Below are positions 22,072-30,842 of a stretch of 64,000 nt of DNA, one piece after another (the stretch's first letter is position 1; every line of letters starts with the position of its first letter). Source of the stretch: Peronospora farinosa. Lineage: Eukaryota > Oomycota > Peronosporomycetes > Peronosporales > Peronosporaceae. The notes below the pieces were generated by a model. That model made no database searches, was not told the origin of the DNA, and saw only the letters and a program-made list of their open reading frames with translations. A program made the position numbers and the translations under genes. Where the stretch lies: positions 62,001 through 126,000 of the forward strand of contig CANTFK010000909.1 in assembly GCA_947646735.1 (NCBI GenBank), written 5' to 3'.

Positions 22072-22539
22072 GCCGAGATAGTCGGCTTTGCCGCAGGACG
22101 GATCATCTGCACCAAGACGTCCAGCTCTCCCTTTAACCGAGGTCCATCACCTACAGACTCGTCTGCACCGCGATCAACGTGCTCTGCGTCTGACCCAAAG
22201 TCCCACGAGTCGCATCACTTTGTATATCAACTAAGATTAAGCTGTCGCCGATATATTGGCCTTCGATGGCGATTCTCGACGATCAAAGGAACCTGAAGTC
22301 CATGCGAAGAGACGCTTCCGGAACGTCGTTGCCATGGTCAAAATTAGTATCTGGTAAAGTATTGACAGTATATCGAGTCTGACAACTCATGAGTTTTATT
22401 AATCCTGCGGCAAGATTGCCCATACTTCGTGGACGCCTTTAAACGTCACATCCGTGTAATCTTGCGACCAATGACGCTCCTCACCAGTAATGGTAAGAGT
22501 GGGCGAGCTCGCGGTCAAGGACTGCCCTAAATTCGCGGC

Positions 22540-23189
22540 TACAGCTTGCCTTTGTTGGCTGAACACCAATTATGAACTGAATGGCGAACACTCACAGTCG
22601 CTAAATTTACGCAGGACACCGAAAAGGATGTGCTCTTGCGAGAGGCCTATGTGGTTGATGCTGTGTCCAACACAGTCGAGGGTGCGATGACGGTATGTCA
22701 ATCGGCACCAGGAACTACCCAGCTCGAAAGGAGTGGTGTAGTTGGAAGTGCACTGGCAGAAAGCCAGGTGACACATATTCCTACCCAGGTCGAAAAGACG
22801 CGTGTAGTGAATAAGACGTTGACAAGTAGTCATGCGTCCAATAGTCCTGCACAGAGCCGAGAGCCTGTGGCAGTTGATGGTGGGCTGACAGGAAGTCAAG
22901 CGTCACAAGAATCGGCACAGAGCCATGAGCCTGGTGCGGTTGGAAGGAGTGCGTTAGCTGAAATAGCAACGACACCTTCTTCCAGGTCAAAGGTCGTGGT
23001 GACTCGAACAACGAGCGCCAGACGTATCAAGACGATCAAGGGCACGTCGAAACGAGTGACCCTTGGATCAGTCTCGGTACAAGAGGACGGACCTACGAAC
23101 GAGATGTTCGAGGTCGCCGAAATAAAGATGCCAAAGGCATCCTTAGCTAAGGTGCTTCCACTTGTCTTGACATATGCCGAGAAGATAGT
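22540..23189 (+). pseudogene. Family 1 copy 1B, protease end and linker (left part)
   Basis: Begins within the protease C-terminus (matching 1C from about 45900) and continues as a 213-codon frame LLREAYVVDAVSN ... SHEPGAVGRSALAEIA, the polar Ser/Gln-rich linker before reverse transcriptase. Unlike 1C and 1D it has no frameshift at 'VSNTVEGAMT', so 1B retains the ancestral frame here. It is cut at 23189 by element 4A and resumes at 30843. The 5' part of 1B, including gag and the 5' LTR, is missing. Confidence 0.82.
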
Positions 23190-23518
23190 TGTAACGAGGC
23201 TAGAACGTACCGTCACTAGCTTACACGCGCGCTCGAGGAAGACTCAAGCCCAAGTATTAGGTATCAAGTAAATTTAACTCTGATTTTTATTTTGGTTTTA
23301 ATTCGTACTAATTACGAAGATTTTAGTACAGTGTTCCCGCCTTTCGGGAACCACACAATTTCAGGTTGATTTATCATTGGTTCATATTGGGGACTTTAGG
23401 CCCAATAATAAACCAATAATAAATTACCACGCTGTGCCCGCTATTCGGGCCCAGCACCTGCCTACATATGTAATTGTTTATTTGTGTTAATACTATATGT
23501 GTAATGTAGCCCATTACA
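23190..23518 (-). repeat. 3' LTR of element 4A
   Basis: 329 bp. It contains hairpins such as GTTCCCGCCTTTCGGGAAC and GCCCGCTATTCGGGC. On the coding strand the element's polypurine tract GAGAAGGGGGTGA (about 23519-23532) lies just upstream of it. Confidence 0.94.
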
Positions 23519-23531
23519 TCACCCCCTTCTC

Positions 23532-24704
23532 ATGACAGCACTCACCAACCGTGAGTGCTCAACTGTCGAAAACCCTTCGCCCACAAACGAACAAGCAATG
23601 TCCGGAGACCCAACACCCAATCCAGCAGAACGTCCAAGATACATCAGCGGGAATACATCAACCAGTATCATGGCGCGGCAGCTCATACCTTGGTCGCTGT
23701 ACGACTTGTCCGGAGCTCACGCTCCGGACTCGCTGAACATGATGCGGGACTACTTCCGCCGATTTCGAAAACTGCGCGGGAAAGTTCTTGATGGAATCGA
23801 GCATGAAGCTCTACAACGTTCTTGGTGTGCCTTCATCCAACGTTGGAATCGGATGCTCGAGGATGGTAGCAGCTTCCAATTATGGCTCGCCAATCGAGAG
23901 GATCTTCGCGCCTATCACTCCATCGGCGCGCTACGCGAAAGAGTGTGTGAGGATGCTTGGAATGAGGACCGTCTCCATGTCAATGAAGGATGCCAATCTT
24001 GTGACTCGACTCCACGCCCAACTCATGACGAATGGCGACGACACATCGCTGAGTGTCCACTCAGCGATCGCGAACGAAGTTGGATTGAAAAGTATGAGCG
24101 AAGTCTGAGCGAACGGAGAAGCGCAGTTATTCGTGGTGCGCCTCGCTGGCAGCACCACTCGCGACAGCGGAGTCAATCTCCGCGGGATCATCAGCGCAGG
24201 GCAGCGACACGTTCGCTTGTCCTTCCTGCTTCGCGATTCTCGCCTCGCAATCGTGATATAAATTCACCGCAACGTTCTCGTTCACGGCGTCGTTCTCATT
24301 CGCGACATCGTTCTCGTTCACGGCATCGTTCTCGTTCGCGACATCGTTCTCGTTCGCGTCATCGTTCCCGTTCCCGACGACGTGAATCTCCTTACCGCTC
24401 TCGTTTGTCACGAGAGCGTTCGCGTGCTCGCCCGCCTTGGAATAGTCCGACTTCGTGGATTCATACGACAGAACCACATCTGGAACGTCACGAAGGAGCG
24501 AGGAACGCGGTTCCCATGTATCCTGCTCGGGAGGGAATCCAAGCCAACGTACTCGGTACCTACGCACGGATGGAACCGCACGCTTCTCATGAGCCGACTG
24601 CAGTAATGGTTGTGGAGGGTCCTCGTGACCCACAATGCGGTCTACAATCCAGCGCACCTGTCCCTCCGTATCAACAAGCGGAGGAGGGCTCATCGCGGTG
24701 GTAG
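23532..24704 (+). CDS. Antisense ORF of family 4, SR-rich protein (390 aa)
   Basis: Open for 390 codons opposite the chromodomain end of 4A. It starts at an ATG 14 bp inside the 3' LTR, so any transcript would have to begin in the LTR. The N-terminal 180 residues look globular (YFRRFRKLRGKVLDGI, SWCAFIQRWNRML, then CQSC). Residues 205-310 are Arg/Ser-rich with RSRSRHRSRSRHRS-type repeats like the RS domains of splicing factors. The C-terminus lies opposite the chromodomain. The globular part resembles the family 2 antisense ORF (LQSWNAFI, CPGC). I infer a real accessory gene, but the RS repeats are antisense to an Asn/Glu-rich sense tail, so either strand may be driving the pattern. Function unknown. 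Confidence 0.55.
   Translation: MTALTNRECSTVENPSPTNEQAMSGDPTPNPAERPRYISGNTSTSIMARQLIPWSLYDLSGAHAPDSLNMMRDYFRRFRKLRGKVLDGIEHEALQRSWCAFIQRWNRMLEDGSSFQLWLANREDLRAYHSIGALRERVCEDAWNEDRLHVNEGCQSCDSTPRPTHDEWRRHIAECPLSDRERSWIEKYERSLSERRSAVIRGAPRWQHHSRQRSQSPRDHQRRAATRSLVLPASRFSPRNRDINSPQRSRSRRRSHSRHRSRSRHRSRSRHRSRSRHRSRSRRRESPYRSRLSRERSRARPPWNSPTSWIHTTEPHLERHEGARNAVPMYPAREGIQANVLGTYARMEPHASHEPTAVMVVEGPRDPQCGLQSSAPVPPYQQAEEGSSRW
24127..24693 (-). CDS. Chromodomain and C-terminal tail of 4A pol
   Basis: Open 188 codons beginning SPPPLVDTEGQVRWIVDRIV. The chromodomain aromatic core is visible (RYRVRWLGFPPEQDTWEPRS), with an inserted loop of about 15 residues relative to families 1 and 2. The tail has Asn/Glu repeats. 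It is out of frame with the integrase part by one indel near 24690. Confidence 0.75.
   Translation of the reverse strand: MSPPPLVDTEGQVRWIVDRIVGHEDPPQPLLQSAHEKRAVPSVRRYRVRWLGFPPEQDTWEPRSSLLRDVPDVVLSYESTKSDYSKAGEHANALVTNESGKEIHVVGNGNDDANENDVANENDAVNENDVANENDAVNENVAVNLYHDCEARIAKQEGQANVSLPCADDPAEIDSAVASGAASEAHHE
24273..24378 (+). repeat. 18-bp tandem repeat, about 6 units
   Basis: Units like CGTTCTCGTTCACGGCAT alternate between slightly different versions. On the plus strand they encode RSRSRH units, and on the minus strand NEND/ANENDAV units. Confidence 0.9.
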
Positions 24705-25005
24705 AGCTGGCGTCCTGGTTGCTCAGGACGATGTTGATCAGGCCGTGAATATAGCTGCCGATGCTCGGCTGGAGGCTGAGGCTGCCAGTGAACGTGCTGC
24801 CCAGGCGGAGAAGACTTCAAGTGAGACACGGCAGTCGAACCGTGAACTGCTCGAACGGATAAGGATTCTGGAGCGCCAGATGCTTGGTCAGGTTCAGACG
24901 GGATCGAGACCCCGCCCCATGTCATCGGCGCGTCGAGCACGACGGGAAGGCCGTTCGACTTATGAACCCCTGAAGCCGTCGTCGGAGCCAAACCGTGAAG
25001 CGTAG
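24610..25005 (+). pseudogene. Antisense ORF of family 4, coiled-coil C-terminal part
   Basis: A 131-codon frame overlapping the end of the SR-rich ORF in another frame. It encodes a coiled coil (EAASERAAQAEKTSSETRQ, LLERIRILERQML) and an Arg-rich tail (SSARRARREGRS). The family 1 antisense ORF ends with the same layout and a similar phrase (LKARLDILERLVM). A single indel near 24.70 kb would join the two pieces, so I read this as the displaced C-terminus of the same protein. Confidence 0.5.
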
Positions 25006-25468
25006 CCGGACGATATTCCTTCAGCCGCCCGACATAGAATGTCGGGTGGAGTCGCAGTGAAGAGGGGACGTCGAGTGTATATGCGTCGCCAATTGCCTTC
25101 AGAACCTTGAATGGACCGATGAAGCGTGGCGCGAGTTTACTCGCGCCCAGATTAGTGACCGCAGAATCCCTTAAACCTTCCGTAGATAATAATACACGGT
25201 CACCTTTCTCAAACTTGCTCATGTTCTTTCTTCCATGTTTGTCAGCGTTCTCCTTCTGTAGGTCTACAGCAGTTTGTAGTGCGTCGCGTACAAACCGGGT
25301 GATGGCTTGACGTTGGAGTATAAATTCCGACACGGCCATGTCATCAATTGGTCGCGCCGACTCAATCGGCGCGTAGTTGGCAGTAGGGGAACGCTTACCC
25401 GAAGACGGGTCAATCAATGTCTGCGCAGTCCATCGAGCTAATGGGGACGCCACGTCTGGTGGCATCAA
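24671..25468 (-). pseudogene. Integrase C-terminal module of 4A pol
   Basis: Continues the pol frame after a single in-frame stop at 25490-25492. It contains KFEKGDRVLLSTEG, the GPY/F-like RFIGPFKVLKAIGDAYTLDV and FYVGRLKEYRPATL, then a polar linker. The opposite strand of the linker encodes the antisense coiled coil. Confidence 0.8.
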
Positions 25469-25489
25469 AGTAGCCGTCTTTGCCTTTAA

Positions 25490-28166
25490 TCAGGTTACTG
25501 CATTCGCGCTCAAAATACCGTGAGCTGCATTCGATCCTTGTTGATCACCTTTATCCCCCCCCATAGTGGAGCCACTAGGTGTTGTGGGTCGCCCCACGGC
25601 CAGGACAGTAGGAACACGAGGGTGACGAGCCGAATTCACAAAAAATGGCGTCAACCCTGTTGACGCGTGTACGGCGTTGTTGAGTGCGAACTCAGCGAGT
25701 GGTAAAAATGCACTCCAACTTGTAAATGACGTAGCATAACTCCGAAGAACATCTTCGAGGACTCGGTTCACGCGCTCGGTCTGCCCATCCGTTTCCGGAT
25801 GGGCTGCCGTCGACATCAGCAGTTTTGTCCCGAGGAGTTCGAAAAGTGATGTCCAAAATGCGGACGTAAATCGCGGATCACGGTCCGAAACAATGTTTTC
25901 TGGAAGGCCATGATGACGGAACACCGCGTCGATGAAGTGCGCCGCGGTCTCTACCGCGGTGACCTTAGCGTGAACAGGCACGAGATGTGTCATCTTGCTG
26001 AATCTGTCAACAAAGACCAGGATGCCCGTTCGAGCTTGGCTATCGGGCGCAAGCCCGAAGATAAAGTCCATCGAAACTGATCTCCAGGCCTCTGCTGCAA
26101 TTGGCAACGATCTCAAGGGAGCCTGTGACGATGGAGATGGCTTCACACGCTGGCATATTTCGCACGTTCGGATCCAGTTGCGTACCCACTTATACATGTG
26201 GGGCCAGAAGAAGTCTCGAGACACAGCCGCGAAAGTCTTTTCGCGGCCTAAATGGCCGCCAGCAGGAGCATCGTGATACTCGTGAATGATTCTTGCACGC
26301 AAATCCATGTCATTGGCAATCACCGTGCGAGGAGAATCGAATTGGTCGATGCTATACAGAAGCAAATCGCCATCTAAACTGTATCGATGAATATGATCGC
26401 GCTTGGTACGGGATAATGCTCCCAGTGCAGCATCGCTGGGAGCACGCAGATACTCGATAATGTCTGCGTAATCTGAATCGCCCTTGTACGCTGCGACGAT
26501 CTCATCAAATAAACACGGCTCGGGTGTAACCCGAGTTAAGTTCAGCGATACACACATTGCACATCGGTCATCATCGTTCTCGTCATCAGTAGCCTGGCGA
26601 CTCAGAGCAGTCCGAGGATCGTAGTCGGGACGTCGTGACAAGGCGTCAGCGAGAATATTGGTCTTGCCTGGCTTGTAATGCACGACGAAGTTGTACTCAG
26701 AGAAGAATGAGAGCCATCGTGCCATCCGTTGGGACAGGTGTGGGCTTTTCTTCATCGCTGTGCGCAGCGATGCATGATCGGTGTACAAAGCAAACGTACG
26801 TTCACCAAGGAGATGCACGCGAAACTTGATGAGTGCATAGCGCATCGCTAATAACTCCTTGTCGTGAACCGGATAGTTCTTCTCAGCTGGCTTCATCTGT
26901 TGCGACTGGTAACTCACGACTCGTTCAAGGCCCTCATCATCAAATTGCATGAGGGCACAACCGATTGCAAAATCACTGGCGTCGCAAACCACGTGGAACG
27001 GCTTGGAATCGTCTGGTAGGACCAGGACTGGCGCTGACGCTAGGCTCTTCTTTACTGCTTCGAAGGCTGCTTGGTGCTCGGGACGCCACAACCACGTGGC
27101 GTCTTTCTTCAAGAGTGACGACAAAGGCTGGATAGAACCAGCATAATCCTTCGTATACTTGTGCAAATAATTAGCCAAGCCGAGCCACTGGCGCAACTCC
27201 GTAGGGTTCTTGGGCGTGGGCCAAGAACAGATGGACGACACCTTCTCTGGATCAGCTCGAACTCCCGATTTACTCACATAGCAACCTAACACCGGAATCT
27301 CCGGTGCACAAAAGACACACTTCTTGAGATTCGCGTACAACTTGTTGTCCCGCATAACTTGAAACACTTGCTTCAGGTGTTGAAGGTGAACTTGGACATC
27401 GTTGAGGTTGCCCTCGGCGCGACTATGGACGAAGATATCGTCAAAATAACTTGAAGCAAAGTTCCGAAGAGGTCTCAACACTTGAGACACCATGCGATTG
27501 AAAGTGGCCGGAGCGTTCTTCAACCCTTGTGGCATAACCAGCCACTCCCATAACATGCCACTCGGGGTGCTCACCGCGGTGAGTGGGATATCGCTCGGGC
27601 GCATCAAAATCTGGTAAAAGCCATCGGTCAAGTCGATGGCACTGAAGATGACACTTCCTGACATGGAATTCAGCACCATGTCCTTCCTGGGAATAGGCGT
27701 TTGCGCAGGAATAGTGGCATCATTCAACTTATTGAACGCATGCACTATCCGCCAGCCTCCCGTAGCCTTCTTCACAGCAGAAGGTTGGACTCGAATGTGG
27801 TGAGATACTTTCACGCACATGACCCGCTTTGCGGCGGCCTTCGAAGAATGCGTCAATAGCTTCGACTTGATCTCGAGGCAACGGCCACTGCCGTGTCACA
27901 CAATACTTCGACCCTGGCACGAGATCAATCTCGTGTCGAGCACCACGGCCCGCAGGAAGTTCAGGCGGGATCTTGTCCGAAAACACGTCTGCATACTCAC
28001 GAGCAATGTCGTAGACGGGGTTACCAGACTCTCGCAGAGCCTCCCATGACTGTGATGCAAACCTTTCTTCACGCGCTGACTTCGGCTCAGCGCTTCGAGG
28101 ACGCGCCATATGCTCCTCGTTTTCCACGGTAACCACCTTTTTGGTGATTAGACACACTTGTTCCAC
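25490..28166 (-). pseudogene. pol: Reverse transcriptase, RNase H and integrase of 4A pol
   Basis: The N-terminal part of reverse transcriptase (28166-27729: RHEIDLVPGSKYCVTRQWPL) is shifted relative to one 788-codon frame (27856-25490). That frame holds the rest: GGWRIVHAFNKLN, the catalytic YFDD (27437-27448), LRQWLGLANYLHKYTKDYAG, RNase H (CDASDFAIGCALMQF, VYTDHASLR-type YTDHASLRTAMKK) and integrase. The integrase has an intact HH-CC zinc region (YHDAPAGGHLGREKT, CEICQ) and the core SVSMDFIFGL, VSDRDPRFTS and DGQTERVNRVLEDVL. Apart from one frameshift at about 27780 and the stop at 25490 the enzyme looks complete, so the element was active recently. Confidence 0.92.
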
Positions 28167-28210
28167 AGTACCTCCCTTAAGGTCACGTAGGAAATGCTTC
28201 CAGGAAAGCC

Positions 28211-28486
28211 CTAAGGAAGACTTGTAACGGAAGACGCATCACGAGGAGGACTCTCGACCTCGATATATTGGCGCCTTTGTGGACTCCCTTCCACGTACAC
28301 GATAGCGTGGACACATTCTAACGCTAAATCCTCGGTGCTGTTGTCCCCATCGTGCTTCGAGTCACTACTCGAAGCTGGCGAACCGCAGTCAGGCGATAAA
28401 CCATCACCCCCCTCTAGGCACTGGATGTCTTCATCCACGATGCCGGAAACACAGGACGGGAGTACCCCAAACTCGACCGTCGACAC
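28211..28486 (-). pseudogene. Protease-reverse transcriptase linker of 4A
   Basis: A 91-codon acidic, Ser-rich open stretch ([20 protein letters not shown]) between protease and reverse transcriptase, in the reverse-transcriptase frame. The other families have similar polar linkers here. Repeated AACC(C/T)CGGTTCGACCA-like units occur just beyond it (28530-28720). Confidence 0.55.
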
Positions 28487-28791
28487 TTAATGTGAAATCT
28501 CCTGCTCGGTCGCCGTAAACCCGTGTGGGAGCCTCTGCTCAACCACAATATGCCCATGTGAGAACCTCGGTTCGACCACAGTGGGTGATGACGGGAACCC
28601 CGGTTCGACCATCATGCTCTCACGTGGGAACTCCTTTCCGTCCACTTCACACTCATTGGCGAGCTCTTGCTCGTCGTCACAATGCCCTTATAGGATCCCC
28701 TGCTCGAATGCAGATGGGAACCCGATTCAACCACTGCGTTCACGTGCGGGTACCCCTGATTAACCGCGTCGCCCTCGTCCTCCTCTTCGCT

Positions 28792-29310
28792 CTATAGCGA
28801 GGAGTCACTGTCACTTTTGTCTCGAATAACAGCACAATCAGTGCAGAGAGGGCCATCGCTCGCTCTGTGCACCGCCAACGTCGTGGAATCACGATCCACG
28901 ACTGTGACGTTCGGCCAGTCACTTGGAGATACCAAGATACGGGTAAACACTTCACTGACATCGAACTTGCGTCGACGTCTCACTGATCTGGCTAACCAGT
29001 CGATCTGGGGCTTATAACGTGCCAACCATGGCATGCCCAGTATGCAATCGAATGCATAATTCATTGCGATCACCAAGAAATCATCATTAATGCGAAAGCC
29101 ATCAAACGTATACGGCAACGACACTTCGCGCCGCGATACGCGGTGTGGTTTCCCGTCAGCCAAGTTGACGACGACTTGGCCAGGTCCCTCACGGACGTGA
29201 ATGCTGGGAGGCAGCATCAACAAACAAGATTCACGAAAGAAATTGTTTGTTGCTCCTGAGTCTAGGAGTGCTCGCAGAGGTCGCCGGACGCCGGCGATGT
29301 AAACTGACAA
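28792..29310 (-). pseudogene. Aspartic protease of 4A
   Basis: Retropepsin fold segment with the catalytic LLDSGATNNFF and the second hallmark CILGMPWLARYKPQIDW. The open frame has no clear ATG, as expected of a frameshift-fusion product. The -1 frame leaving gag is open for about 180 nt and then shifts by one base into this frame near 29310, so this copy needs one repair to be continuous. Confidence 0.82.
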
Positions 29311-29419
29311 TAATCAGACGTGAATCACCACTCGTAGTGGTGGCATTTAACCGTGCGCGTAGCGCAGGAGGACTGGAAGGTTGGGCTGCCACCGGGGGAC
29401 CCGGACCTCCGTTCCAACT

Positions 29420-29458
29420 AGTAGGGTGCCCTGCACCTACTGATCCCGACCGTTTTTT
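29420..29458 (-). promoter_or_regulatory. -1 ribosomal frameshift cassette at the gag stop of 4A
   Basis: On the coding strand the heptamer A AAA AAC (29458-29452) is in the correct gag phase. A 10-nt spacer follows, then a hairpin with arms AGTAGGTGC and GCACCCTACT (one bulged C) that includes the gag TAG. A AAA AAC is a classical retroviral slippery site. The -1 frame (VGAGHPTS) is open beyond the stop. Confidence 0.75.
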
Positions 29459-30486
29459 GGACGTACGGCCGGTACAGCACCCTCATGATGGGCGTCCACT
29501 ACTTGCACCGATATTGGAGCTGGCGCACGGCACTCTGCCGCGCGATGTCCTGGCTTGCGACAACGAAAGCAAACCATTTGACGCCCGGTGCGAGCGTCAC
29601 CTTTATGATGAAAGACACGTCGCCGGTCACCCGACGACTCAATAACGTCGATCTCCATAGGTTCTGGACCAGAAGGCCGGGGAACGGTGACGACCGAGGG
29701 TTTGGCATATGCCTTTGTGACCCTAAAGTCTTTACGGAGTGCGATGGCAAATGCCTCCTCCAATGTGTCAGGCTCGGCGCGCTCCAGCGATAAGCGGGTC
29801 TGGCCCTCACGCATACCATCCACAAAGACATTCACCTGCGTGTACATGTCCATGGGGTGCGTGATAATACACGACGCCAGATGCCTAGCCATCTGTACGT
29901 AGTCGCGCATCGCCATTTTACCCTGTCGCATCGACAGGAATCTTGATCGCACCAGTTCCTCCTCTTGCGGTGGCTCGAAAGCAAGACGGAGATCGTCCTG
30001 GATGGTATCCAAGGTGGGGAATGCGTGCTCGTCCACAACGAGCTTACCAAGGGCCCACTCCTTGGCCTTCCCGGTGAGGCGGGAAAGAAGAAAGTTGACC
30101 TTCGCCTGGGGAGCCTCAAGAAGTCTCGAGGCGATGGCGATATCAACTTCTCGGAACCACCGATTCAGCGATAACCGGTCCTTACCTTCTCCAGAGTAGG
30201 AGGAGGTTTCCATCTTCACGGCCTCATTACGTGAAGGGCGCGAGGGAGTTAAGCCTCGCCGGTTGGATTCGGCGAGCTCGCGTGCCATAAACTCATGTAT
30301 GGCGAAACGTTGCGCGTCAGGGGTCGCTGATCTCATCAACGACGCGACGAATGCCTCTCCCGATATCGCCGCGAGGCGATTAAGGGCATCCCACTCAACA
30401 CCAGTAAGATGGGGGAAGGTCGCGTGCTCCAGAAATAAATCTGGAGCGTCAAAGTACGACGATTCGCTCATCCCAAACTCGGGCAT
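29437..30486 (-). CDS. gag: gag of element 4A
   Basis: Intact 349-residue Gag. It starts at [13 protein letters not shown], 27 bp after the 5' LTR. Capsid segments typical of Ty3 Gag are visible ([40 protein letters not shown]), followed by a zinc knuckle [14 protein letters not shown] near residue 310. It ends in the frameshift cassette. It forms the virus-like particle and binds element RNA. Confidence 0.93.
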   Translation of the reverse strand: MPEFGMSESSYFDAPDLFLEHATFPHLTGVEWDALNRLAAISGEAFVASLMRSATPDAQRFAIHEFMARELAESNRRGLTPSRPSRNEAVKMETSSYSGEGKDRLSLNRWFREVDIAIASRLLEAPQAKVNFLLSRLTGKAKEWALGKLVVDEHAFPTLDTIQDDLRLAFEPPQEEELVRSRFLSMRQGKMAMRDYVQMARHLASCIITHPMDMYTQVNVFVDGMREGQTRLSLERAEPDTLEEAFAIALRKDFRVTKAYAKPSVVTVPRPSGPEPMEIDVIESSGDRRRVFHHKGDARTGRQMVCFRCRKPGHRAAECRAPAPISVQVVDAHHEGAVPAVRPKNGRDQ

Positions 30487-30500
30487 AGGAAGGACTACTA

Positions 30501-30510
30501 AGTGCTACCA
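30501..30510 (-). promoter_or_regulatory. Primer-binding site of 4A (TGGTAGCACT)
   Basis: Two nucleotides inside the 5' LTR on the coding strand, identical to the sites in families 1, 2 and 3. Confidence 0.75.
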
Positions 30511-30512
30511 GG

Positions 30513-30842
30513 TGTAACAGGGCTAGAACGTACCGTCACTAGCTTACACGCGCGCTCGAGGAAGACTCAAGCCCAAGTATTAGGTATCAAGTAAATTTAA
30601 CTCTGATTTTTATTTTGGTTTTAATTCGTACTAATTACGAAGATTTTAGTGACAGTGTTCCCGCCTTTCGGGAACCACACAATTTCAGGTTGATTTATCA
30701 TTGGTCCATATTGGGGACTTTAGGCCCAATAATAAACCAATAATAAATTACCACGCTGTGCCCGCTATTCGGGCCCAGCACCTGCCTACATATGTAATTG
30801 TTTATTTGTGTTAATACTATATGTGTAATGTAGCCCATTACA
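30513..30842 (-). repeat. 5' LTR of element 4A
   Basis: 330 bp, nearly identical to 23190-23518. It is followed on the right by ATAGT, the target duplication, and then by the resumed sequence of copy 1B (AAATCTCTCGGAAATGAC). Confidence 0.95.

Larger units (their letters stand above)
17213..22480 (+). mobile_element. Ty3/gypsy family 3 relic 3A (heavily decayed)
   Basis: Old copy related to element 3B. From about 17380 to 17867 it matches the end of gag and the protease of 3B ([17 protein letters not shown]) with frameshifts. It is interrupted by a family 1 solo LTR and resumes at 18470. The 3B repeat linker is present in inverted form (about 18600-18950), then the linker end appears in forward orientation (19066-19230). 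Reverse transcriptase, RNase H and integrase remnants follow to about 22070. No LTR of its own is recognisable. The right end at about 22.5 kb abuts copy 1B. Confidence 0.8.
23190..30842 (-). mobile_element. Ty3/gypsy chromovirus 4A, full-length, nested in copy 1B
   Basis: 7653-bp element on the minus strand with two approximately 330-bp LTRs that differ at only a few sites (about 99%). It has an exact 5-bp target duplication ATAGT (23185-23189 and 30843-30847). Order on the coding strand: LTR, primer-binding site, gag, frameshift cassette, protease, linker, reverse transcriptase, RNase H, integrase, chromodomain, LTR. On the opposite strand an SR-rich ORF starts 14 bp from the 3' LTR. Several frameshifts and one stop are visible in pol. 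Confidence 0.96.
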
